Below, in pieces: positions 11,273 through 23,400 of a stretch of 64,000 nt of DNA (position 1 is the stretch's first letter; each line of letters starts with the position of its first letter). Origin of the DNA: Pegea sp. RAD2-039 (taxonomy: Eukaryota; Chordata; Thaliacea; Salpida; Salpidae); the NCBI GenBank assembly GCA_034620365.1, contig JAQGEQ010000191.1:372001-436000 (forward strand), given 5' to 3'. Position numbers and translations under genes: made by a program. Under the pieces are notes generated by a model. It did not search any database. It worked only from the letters and a program-made list of their open reading frames with translations, and was not told the origin of the DNA.

Positions 11273-14200
11273 TTTTTTGAAGAAATCCAAAAATATCTCA
11301 TTTCAAAAACTATTTTGCTGATAAAATTTTAAAATATTTGATGTTAAAGTATAATATATAAATATCAAAATAGATAAATGTTCGATGCCAAACATGGTTT
11401 AATCTAAATGCAAATTCTTAATCTTAAAAGAAAATTTTTTCAAGAAAAAATATTATCTGTTATTTTAGTATTTAGATCATGATAAGCTTTGATGTATTTA
11501 ATAATTACTATTAACATTTTTCAAATATTTTATTCAATTAAATGGCAGCTTTGTGGCCAAATTTAGATAAATATAAATATTTTTCATTTATATAAAAAAA
11601 CATCACCTTTATAGATAACCAAATAAATAAAAAAAGTTTATAAAACAAAAAGTGAAATTATGGAATCTAAAATTGCTGAATTTGTTTTAAAATACAAATT
11701 TCTTGTATTATAAAAACAAAACTTATAAGCATCAAAAAAATTATTTTAAATTTATACAGAAAAAACTTATTTGAAACAATTCATACATTTCAAAAAGTTC
11801 AATTTTTTAAAAATTAAATAAAAATAATTGGAAATATTAAGAAAAAAAAAGTTTAAATTGAAAACTTTTACAAACTTTATTTAGTTAGACTTTCAAAAAT
11901 TAAAAAGCAAATAAACCTAAAATTTAAGTTTAATCTTATTAAAAACAAAGCTTAAAAAACTGTAAACAAACCTAATAAAAAAGTATTTACTTCACCATAA
12001 CAAATGTTTAATGAGAGAATAAAATCTTTAAACAATTTCTAAAAAAATAAATAAAAATAAAAAGAGGTAGAAACATTCTAACAAAGAATTCATTATACGT
12101 CAATCAACAAACTGAAATGTACTAATCACGTCAAAATGAGTTGCAAGATTGACAAGTTAAAACACGTGACCAATTTTATAACTTTGATTGGTTGTTTCTT
12201 CAAACCAACACTGTTTTACCTGAAAAATGCTTTTACCTGATATAAAAACAACTAAAAAACCATCTGAAAGTATCGTTTTTTGGCGCTGTTTAGAAATGAA
12301 AAAAAAAAATCCAAGTTACTTTCTTGATAGATCGTGTTGAGATTAAAACTGTTTTACGTCGATTTTTTTATGTCTTAAAAAAGTTTTTAGACAAATATTA
12401 ACATATGTTTCTTTTAGCAATTGTTATTGATGAATATTGATCAAACAAGAATTATTCAATCACTTCTTTAACATTCTAAATCATGAAAAATTTATAACAA
12501 GTAAAAATCAATATAAAATACGATCAATGCTGAGATTATATAAAATGTTATCTCAATATTTTATCTCAAAGTATGCTGTTTATAAAAATGTTTAATTTAT
12601 ATCTTTATTATGATTTTTAAAACTTAAAGAAAATATAAATATTTGCGAAAAACACTTAAATCTAAAAGTCCATAAAAAATCTCTAGTTTAATAGAAAGTT
12701 TTATTATTTCATGATACATCAAATGATACAACATCATAGTACTATCAGAATTTTATAAAAATACTCATAACAATGATGAGGATATTTGATGACCATAGAA
12801 ACCTTAAAATGATTTTGTTAGTTTATGATTTATGAGATTCATAAGCGTATATGAAGACTGTATGACTATTTTTAGCAATTGAAATTAGATACAGTTTTCC
12901 TGGATACATCCTTAGTACTATTTGATTTCATCTTTGTGGGACTATTTAAAACGTACATCAAAGATTTTGAAGTGGAATGATTTATCTATTATAAAAGAAC
13001 AATTTGCCCTAAGTAATCATTTTGAAAACTAATAGAAAACTTAAAGCAAATATTTATCTTAAGCTTTGTCTTAACTATAAATACTTTTATAGGCTATTAA
13101 ATCTATTTAACAATTTTTTAAATGTAGAAACTTACGATGGTTTGAACGATTTGCACGAAACGTCTTATCAGCAGTTTTCTACTTGTGAATTAGGCCATAA
13201 AAATGATGTAGTCAGTAAGTAAGTGAAATGATTTATCAGCAGATTTGCTTACTGTTTTCTAAATTACAGCTGCTGTCTGTTGAGTGATTCCAAGAAAATA
13301 AAAACAAACAAGCGTGTAAAATATGTTTTATCATTTTGTATAATTAACAAGATGTTTTTTTATTTTAATCTAAAAACAAAATTTATTAAAACTTTAAAAA
13401 ATGATGATGAAAAAATAATGGTAATAAAATAAATTTCAGTTATATCTTTTAAACATTAATTGAAAATTTTTTTATATCATTTTCAAATATTTTTGATAGA
13501 CAATTTTAGAAAATTCAAAACTAATAAAAAATATATATTTTTAGTTTAGTAAAAGTGTTGAAGAAACAATTTTCATAAAAAAAACTTCAAGTAAATAATC
13601 GATTTTTAATTGTAAAAATTTAAAGATGTTAGAAACTGATAATCAATTGAAAGCTTTATTTAAAGCTGGTAATTATAGCATCAACTTTATTTGTAGTAAT
13701 TTCAGACAACTTGAAGTTAATTAAAAAAGAGTTGAAATATAATTTATTTGAACTGGGAATTTTTTCACTGGAATACAATTTTTTCTAAATATTGTAAAAT
13801 ATATTTACAAATTTATTTTAATAATTAAAAATCATTTGAGAACTATTAGTTTAAAATTGAATTATTTCTTAAATACATTTCTTATTTCAAAAAGCTAATC
13901 AATAAAGTTTTACGCAAATCTATGAAAGATTCACTTTTTTGTAACAATTATAATTTTTCCCTTTTATCTAATAGTGTTTTAATTCAACAAAATTGTAGTT
14001 TTATTCCTTAGGTTTTATTTCACCACTAAAAACCAAAAGCTTATGGAAAAGCAATTGGCTAAATTTAATTTGCATAATTAGTAAATCCTTCTAAAAAAGT
14101 ATTATTTGAAAGATATATCTTAGTTTAATGAGCTCATATAAGTTAGACGTTTAAGCAGTTTTGCCAAAAAGTCTGAAATACATTTAACAATTATTTTAAT

Positions 14201-14435
14201 TCAAAAAACTTTTTTTTAAGAGTTTATTTTATCTTTGTGTATAATTTGACGGTAACGTAAAAATGATTGAAAATAAACAAATTTAAAAGTGAAAAACGCT
14301 AAAATTTGAAAATAATTTATACATAATTAATAAAAAAAATTGTAAACAGTTTCCAAATATTTTGTAGAAATTTTGGGTTATTTAATTGTTCATCAAATTT
14401 TATTAAACATTTTTGAAAACAATTTTTTTTGTGGT
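11273..14435. other. Intergenic region upstream of PKNOX; possible promoter near 12120-12310
   Basis: Mostly AT-rich without readable genes. At about 12120-12310 there is a more complex stretch with a CACGTG E-box (in AACACGTGACC), a CCAAT box seen on the minus strand and a GGCGC patch. It is a reasonable place for the PKNOX promoter or a 5' non-coding exon, but this is inference. A 66-codon open frame at 13022-13222 on the plus strand has no recognisable content. Confidence 0.3.
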
Positions 14436-17400
14436 TTATTTTCCACTGTCATCTGCGGACTGATATAGAATGTTGTCGACCATATTTGGCTTATTTGAAG
14501 GCAATTTCCGAGTTGGCAAACTTTCATTATCAGATGAAATTGCTCTGAAAATGAAATTTGTTGAAAAATTTTTCAAATTAAATTGTTGATTTTTCAAATC
14601 AGTCTTCAAAGACTGCTGAAAAACTATTTTTATAATTTCGAAATTGTTGAATGTAAATTTCAAAATTAATAGCTCTCAGTTTATTATTCTTTGCTGCGCG
14701 CAGACAGAAGCAGACGAGTTCTTAGCACCTTCAATTACCAAGCATACGAATTCATGCCGAAAAGTTTTTAAAACTCAATTTAATTTTTTATGCTTTGATT
14801 TAAGCTTGATTATAAAATTTAATTAAAAAGTAAATTCGCTGGAACACTTCTTAAATAAACATTTATTCACAAAAAATTTGGCGCCTGAAAGGTGGAATCG
14901 AACCACTCTGACGTCAGTCAGCTACGGGTTTGAAGCCCGCACACCAGACCACTGAAGCTCATTCAGGCATTAAACGCGGTGATGGTTCGAAATATATAAG
15001 CGTAGAGTTGATAAAAGTTTAGAGTTTGTGGGTTCGAATTTCTCAAATTTGTTTATTGTTTGATTGGTTATTTTAAGCGACAAAGATTTTAATGAGAAAT
15101 TTAAACTTTCAGTTGAAAGAAATTAGAAAATTCCTCAAATCGTAAATTTGAATTACTATTAATTACTAATACCATCATAAAGCCGATATAGAGATTGATT
15201 TTTTTACCTGAAATCAGCAGCTTTTCGGGATTCATTCGGACTTTCATCATCCTCATCAGCAAAGTTGTTGCTATCTTCATATTCTGATTGATTGGCTGTT
15301 GATTCATCACTCGTGTTGTTTGTAGAACTCAGTTGGTTTCTGCGATAATAACTCTGAAAATAAAAATTAAAATAAACTTTTAGTATTTAGATAATATTTA
15401 CAAATCAATTGAAAATATTTTAAAAATAAAAAGAATATAAAAGAAGTTTTAAGATTTATTCATCAAACTTAAAGTGAGAAATTGAAGAGTTTGAAAATTC
15501 TTTTTGATTTATTTTCAGATTATCTTTAAAAATATTTTTCTACAAACAAAAGCTGGAATAATATGTCAAAATCTCTAAAAGCAAATTGGCTGAAATTTGT
15601 TAAATCTGTAAAAGCGTTTAGAAATGATTTTTTTGAATCCAAATTTTCTGAACATTAAATAAAAATAAAAGAATTTGACTAAAATAAACAAACCAAAAAA
15701 TAAATTATTGATTATTTGTGATTTGAAAACAAATATAGTGTTAGCGACGATTAAAATACATTTCTTCAGTTTTAAAATAATAAATTAAACAATATTTTTT
15801 TGTATTTGAATTTTTCAATTTCAACCTATTTATGATCAATATGAAGCAATCGCTTTTTAAAGAAGCAATTACGTCATCAGTTAATAAAGTCACCTTAATA
15901 CTAGGAGTTTGTCTTCTTATCGCTCTAGGACATTCTTCAATAGAAAAATAGATATGACTTTCTTGACTTGGGGCGCCTCGTAAGGTGCCCTAGAAAAAAG
16001 TTGCCTAAATAGTAAATCAAGGTTCTTGGGACATACCTGTTGACTTGCTGGTTCAGAGACATGAGACGAGTCCTGATGTTCAACTTGTTTGGATCTAATG
16101 CTGTGATTGGTTGAATTTAGAGAGAAATCATACGCTTGATTCTGCATCATTCTGAGATTCAAAGATAAAGAATTAACTCAAAACTAATCTAAGATGATTC
16201 TAGCTTCTGACAAGTATGATGTCATACGCACAAACACGATAATGTGTGATGATATCGACTTCACTTTGTTGTAAAAAACTGAAGTAAATCTTTTTAATCT
16301 TTTTCTCCAGACTAAATTTTCAGCAATTTGAATCTGAAAACTATTTTACAAGAATTGACCAGCTTTGGTCCAGAACAGCCATGTTGTAGGCCAGGGCAGA
16401 TTTTATGAAGATCCAGTTGTTGCCCATGCTGCAGGATTCCACTCTTCACGTCAACAAGGTATGTAGCGGAATAGGAAGAGTGATGCGGCTGCGCCCAGCT
16501 GATGTCACAGGAGCTACCAGAACGATACTGAGTACAGCGAGAAACTGCCTATAAAATTTCAACTTCACCCTTAAAGTTTTGCATCTCTTTTTAACCAGGT
16601 TTTTCATGAACTTCTTATTGTCGCAAATATGTGTCCACCTGGGCTCAAACCCAGGACCTTTTCAGAGGACGTGATAAGCGCTAGTTTGCAGAAACGGACA
16701 ATTTTATAAATAAACAATTAAAGATGAGAATTTTGAATTTGAAGTTATTTTAAAACTGAATTGATATTTCGAAATATCAGTTTTGTTAAAATCAACAACT
16801 TTCTTACCCTGAGTTGTTTCTATTTGCAAATGAACCTTGCAAACTTTGAAGAGTGTTTGTCCTTGAGCTATGTTTGCACCAAATAACAATCGCAAAAGCG
16901 ATAATAACAAGTAGAAAAAGAGCTAACAAACCAATTCCAACAAAAAACCATTTCATCATCTGCTAAAAATCAAAATGTGAAAAACTAGGAAACAAATTTC
17001 CCCAAAAATATAATTTTCCAATTTTAGTGTCAAAGTAGAAAGATGTTGGAAATAACCTCTGGTAAAGAAATCGTTGAACTTTTTCCCGGCAATCTCTAAA
17101 AAATGTTTTATTGTTAAGTTGGTTGTAAATTTCTAAACTAAATTCAGAGAAAAACATTTTCAATTCACAAAAATTAAAAGGAAGAATTTATTTGAAAATA
17201 ATCTTGATTACTTTTGAAGATGTCATCAGTGCTTCTGTGGTTCTTTCAGTTACTTTTTCACTTGTTGTTATTGGTTGAGTTGACATGAAGGTTTCTGCTA
17301 AAAACAAATCAAAATCATAAACTACTTAAAAGAAACTTACTTTCAAAAGTAAAAGCTTTTGAAGTTTGAAATTTGGTTACATTCGTGCTTGGGATGATAT

Positions 17401-20400
17401 CAATTATTTCATAGCTAGCATTAAACCCTCTGAAAAAAATACAATTTAAGCATCTAACCAAAAATTAATTTCAACAAATTACTTTAATAACATTTGTGAG
17501 TTTGAATACTGGTCAGATGTAAAAATAACCCTCATTAAACCACTGTAGCCTTGTAAAGGTTTAATTTCAATTTCTCCATTACAGTATATACCCAGTAAAG
17601 CAGTAGTTCCATCATAAACAGAAATGGAACTAAAAGTACAATTAGTACTATCGTCAACATTTACATCATGAAAATTGATCTGAAATACAACATTTGGGTC
17701 AAATGGTATCAACAAAACATCATCTTACTATGATAGCTTCGTTTTTATGACTCAGGATATGCCATTCACAATTAAGATTGTTCTTGTAAGGTTTTGGATA
17801 ATCAGGAGTTGTTATGAACCCTGATTTAGCAGAAAGATCTCTTTTTCCACCACATCCTGACGCTTTAACTTTCTTATAAAAAGCTTTAAAACCTGAAACG
17901 AAATTTCAAAGAATTGAAATTCGCGAAAAACTCTTCAACCTTTCGAAGTATTTTTTTTGTTTGTTCCAAAAGCGATCCGAATCTTATTAGTAGAAGACAG
18001 AAAAGTCTGAGGTTTGTGATAGATTCCACAATATCTTTGTACAGGTTTCCATTGTCCTTCATCCGAAGTAAGGATCTAAAGAAGAACATCTTTGAGTGCT
18101 TGAAACATCAGTTGATGAGTAGCTTTTAAAGCTTGGAGTTTGAGGAAATTAGTTGTTAGACAGCCTGAGATAGTTTGTTGTTGAGATGCTGAGTTCTTAT
18201 AGAGTCTTTATACTTTAAGAGGTGTTCGAACCAGCATCTTTAAGAATTCAAAATCCTTTTATCCGACAAACTAAACTATCTATGATCATTATTCAAAGTA
18301 GAAATTTTATTTTTTAAATTTTGAAATCAATTTTATTAATTAGTTAAAATAGATGCAGATGAGTTCTCAGCATCTTCGGCCAGCAAGCGCAAACTTTATT
18401 TGGAAGGGAAGTTATTATTGGCCGAAATACTAAATCAGCTGATTAAGTTTTTATCGCGCTTATAGATATGACGTCATCACCTGAAGTCCATCATCCCGAC
18501 AGACAGGTAGAAATCCTGGTCGGCTGCTGCGAAGATATACTGGGAAGACATCAGAGATACTAATTTCCGGAAAATTTATCTCGATCAGCTGGAAGATGAA
18601 GATCATAAGGAAGATAAGATGAGGATCAGATGAGAGTACCTCATCAGGGCCTCCCTCAATGTCCCAAATACAGTTTTTATTGTTGCTGTAATTATTTGGA
18701 TAATTATCTGAAGAAATGCTCCCAGATTGTGATGTAAGGATCTTCAAAAAGAAATCTTTGAAGAATTTTGACTCAAAAATCATTTTAAAAGGTTGTTCCC
18801 GAATTTAAAGAGGTTTTTAAGATCAAGAAACTTTTTAAAACCAACCTGAGGTCCTCCGCATCCAGAAGCATTTGCAAAGTTGTAACTTGCTTTGAAACCA
18901 ACATCCAAATCGTAATGATCAGATCGAAAGTTTACCTAAACAACAGAAATTAGCAACAAGGAACAATGTCCCATCATTTCTCAGAACATCTTTCAAATAA
19001 TATAAAAATCCCAAGATCAAGCTGCCACTAAATAAACTCGAAAAATTATAAAATTATTCATTCTTGAATAGAACTTAAATCAAAACACTCCAGTTTTTTT
19101 GCATAAAGTTTTGAATTAAAATCTGACTGAAGTGGGAATTAGATCTGTAAATATTAAAGTCACAAAATAATGATCAGTTATGTGATCTTCATCAAACAAT
19201 TGATTTGTTGATTAAATGTCTTTTATATGTTAAAATCCTTAATTGAATCCAAGATGATTTTTATTAACTTACAGATTGATTTATAAATAAAAAGTTTATC
19301 AGTTTTTAAAATTAAAAACTGAAAACTTTCTTTAAAGCGTTAGGACCAAAAAATTCATCTAAAATCTCAATTTACTCAAATATTTCCTTCTTCTGGTTTA
19401 ATTATCCCCAAACTTTCCCTGACGCTTCAGCAACTCACCCATAAAACTTCTTCTGTTGAAGTGAAAGTTCCAGGCCTGTTACTTCCACAAAACTTCCCCA
19501 GAGACCTCTTCTGACTTCCCACCACATCCAAGACCTACAGATGACGTGATAATTGAAGTAAAACCCTCATATGATCTACCTCTATAGAATCTAGAGTGCA
19601 TCCGAGCTTAGAACCCTTCTCGATGTGATAATCAGACACGAAAGTGAGGTTGACGACGCTACCACGAGGAGCGATGATCTTCCACAAACAGTTCTCGTTG
19701 TTTCGATAAATGTTGGGATAATTGGAACTAGAGATAAAACCACTGCTGTTGGTCAAGATCTGAGGTCCTCCACAGCCTGAAAAGATGAAGGTCAGAAAGA
19801 TCATGAAAGATCATGAAAGATTAAATTAGAAGTTTTTGTGATCTAAACAAAAATAATTTGAAAGTCTGAAGACATTTTTTAATAACTTTTCAAATATCAA
19901 TAAATTTTGTGAATTATCGAGTTTCACGTTCCTTCTTTCAACCAATCAGCAATTCGAATTTAATTTTTCAATTGCATCAAAACGTCTTCAGTTTTTCACT
20001 ACTATTAAATCTGTCAAATTCTAATCTCATGTCAAGTAATTAACTAAAGTTTATCAAATTCTGAAGTCAAATCTTCAAAGTAACTTCAACTCAAGCTCAA
20101 AACAGACAAGATTAATTTGAAACAAGTGATTTTTGAAGTCAGCATCTCGTGTAGAGGAAAGACATCATTCAAATAAAAAATTCAAAGTCAACACATCCTG
20201 CAACAATCTACTTTAAAAGAAAGTTGAGATTTTGGAACAATTTTTTAATCTTCTTCAACTTATGTCTTCAGAGATTCTTTTCTAAAGATTTTCTAATTTT
20301 GATTTCTGTGACTTTAAAGATTCTTCAATTTCAATAAAAATTCTTCTGAAAGATTGTTTTGAAGATCTTTGTGTCTTGTTCTCTTCTTCATCAGAAAAGT

Positions 20401-23400
20401 CTCTTCTTCTTTATTTCAAATCAAATTTGAATTGATTTCAAACTTCTAAATTTCTATCAAGTTTCTAAACTTTTGATTCTATCTTTTTACTTCTTCAACA
20501 AGATCAGTTTATTTTCCGAAATTTGAAAATACTTTAAACAGCTGATGAAAAATCTGATTTTCAAGAATTTTAATCTCTGATGGAAAACAGGAAAGTTGAT
20601 CTTAACCTGATCGAGGTTCCATTTTACATCCGAGTATCTCAGCGCTCAAAGCCATCTTCATGAAGCCTTGAGGCCAAGATACAGGAATGATTCGTACTTG
20701 CTGTAGAAATTTGAGTTAGTCACGTGGTCAGTTTGTAAGTCACGTGATCAATCACTTACTTGTGCTCGAATACTCTTTTTAAACATGATAGTTCTAGTTT
20801 CTGAATCATTGACATTTGCATCATATGTAATTGGTCCACCTCTAAAAATTAAAAAAAAAAATTAATCAAGAGGCTTGTTTTGAAAATAATTTAAAAAAAT
20901 CTTTTTGCAACACTTAGAAAATTTTTTAAGCTTTTAATTTGTTTAAAATAAAGTCTTCTTCATATTCAGATAAAAGTAAGTAAAGAAAATCTTTCATCTA
21001 AATTTGTTTTAAGAGATTCACTTTTATTTTATTTATTCATTTAACGCGTGGCTGCCAGTTACAAAATTAACAGCTTTTTGTAACGAACAAAAACCAAATA
21101 TTACGAGCAAAGAGGTAATTGGAAGGTTTTAGCTGTCACAATTACAGATTTATACTGAAAGAATAGAAACACTTTAGATGCATAGATAAAATGTAGATTA
21201 TGAATCACAGATTTTATAAGAAGAAGATAGTGAGAAAAATGTCAATGCAACTTATCACTTGTAAAAGAAACTATTCAACACCGTGCTTGTCACCAAAATT
21301 TTAAAAGATATTATAGACTTTGATGTAGTGATGGAATCGAGAAGGGAATTCTAAACCTCTCTCGAAAAAAACTTTTACTCCACTGGGTGACATTAAAGAT
21401 GTTTAGCGGTTTAATTTTGAATGAAGACATACGAGAGATCACGATATTTAAATATAAGATGGCAAGAACCATTAGTAGTACAAGGTCAGAAAAAGGTCGG
21501 TGAATTGCAAGGATTTAATATTTAGCTTATAGAGACGGTCTTTATATGAGGAAAAGGGTATGTCGCATCTAATGCCTGGCGAATAAATTTTGAATAGATT
21601 TTGTAATATCTTTTTATATTAGATTATTCACGTTTCTAATTGACTAATTTAAGATTTGTTGAAAGATCTTATAGTTGTAAAAAAGATCTGATAAAATAAA
21701 ATCTTTAAAATGAAAATGAAACTTTAATTTTTCAGAATTTGAAACACATCTTTCACGATCTGATCTTATTTGAAAGTACTTACTGTTCGTCTTCATACAA
21801 AGATTGCCATTTGGGATCATTTTCATTAAACTTGTACTGAAATCGAAGAGCTGTCACTCGTAGGATCCCTTTTCCTTGAGTTTTCAATCCCGTGATTTCA
21901 TAAACTCTTCGAAAGGTAATCTGCAAAGATTGGTTGCTGGTTAGGGGATTTTATCTTCCTAACAGTGAGTATAAAAATGACAGAAAATAGAAACAATAAT
22001 AGAACTTCAAAAAAATTGATTTTTGTTTTTTGGAAGTGAAAGTTATTTAATCTACAAGCGCAGTTGGTATTCGTGTTTAAAGATTTGGTGTTTGACTACC
22101 GAGAAGTTATTGAAAATCAAAAAGCTTTTGCTCAAGGTACATTTGAATATAAATTTTTAATCTACGAATCAAAGATGTTATGAAGAGAAATGTGAAAAAA
22201 ACTAAATATTTTAATTAATCAAAGATTTATTAAGAGCTTATGACGTTGGTTATGCTGGCCGAGAAGTTTCTACAACCCCCTTTACTAGATTGGCTGAAAT
22301 AATTTCTATTATTTATCTATTTTAGAAAACTATTTTCAAATATTCATTGACAATCATTAAATGAAATACAACTGTAAAAAGTTTTGGGTACTTATTAGCC
22401 AAAATATTAAGTTATTTTTAAATTGTTGCACTTTAAAAGCGAAAAAGCAAATAAAACGATCATATGATGCTTAGTTTAGGTCAACTGCAGGTCAGATTAA
22501 GAGCTAAATTTTGTTTAATATTTATTAATAGTTGAAAATTTATCCTTTAAATAGTTATGTTAGAAATAAACTTTATAAGATTATGCAGCTATACGGGTTT
22601 TATTGGTCTGTTGATACAGACAGTTTTCAAAGTCAATTTTAAAAGTGTGTTTGGAAAATTTGTATACGTGCTTAGTTATGGCGCAACTTCAAAAACTTAT
22701 AAATAGTTTCAACTACGAAAGTGAAGAAGTAATAAAAAGGCAATTGAAGATATAGAATTGTTAAAAACAATCCAACCACACTTTGCTAGTCTATTACTTT
22801 TAGAATTCAAACTTGAAGCTTAAATAAATCTGCTTGAAAAAAAAAAATTGGATGAATGAAAATTTTGTATTTCAAAATTTCATCTTCTTATATTTACAAC
22901 AAATTAAACAACTGAAAAATTAAAAAGTAGAAAATTAGATTTGATTTAAAACAAACGTTTTCTCAACCCCCAAGATTTAGTTAAAAGCAAATTGCAGCTG
23001 AAGTATTTCAGAATATCCTCAAAGAGAGCACGGATTTGTGCATTTGTGGAGTACCCGCATCCTTTTATACTTTCTCTTTCCTTATAGACTTCCCAAAACA
23101 TTAACTAGTAAAAGGTATTTGTTCAAGGGATTGACTTCATTCGTTAGATATCTTTACGTCCGCGTAACTATTAACTATCTTATCAGCTTTGAAGCTTAAA
23201 TATTCCAGAAATTCAGCTTTTATACCCCAAATATTTACCTGTATCTTTCAGCTTCTTGGCGCCCAGGATCTCTGCAGATGTATTTAAGGCTCAACGTTTT
23301 TGTTTCCATAACCTTTTTTACGCAACTGGCTGCTAGGCTGTTAGGCTTCTTTACTTTGTCAGGTTCTTTCCTTACTGCCACCGATGTCGGGTCAGTAACT

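Noticed and set aside
14900..14925. TGACGTCA in tRNA-Sec as a CRE site
   Set aside because: It is part of the long variable arm (stem CTGAC/GTCAG) and explained by the tRNA fold.
14980..15060. Second tRNA suggested by GGTTCGAA and GGGTTCGAATTTC words near tRNA-Sec
   Set aside because: The words resemble B boxes but no acceptor, D or anticodon stems can be drawn around them; they lie in the upstream region of tRNA-Sec.
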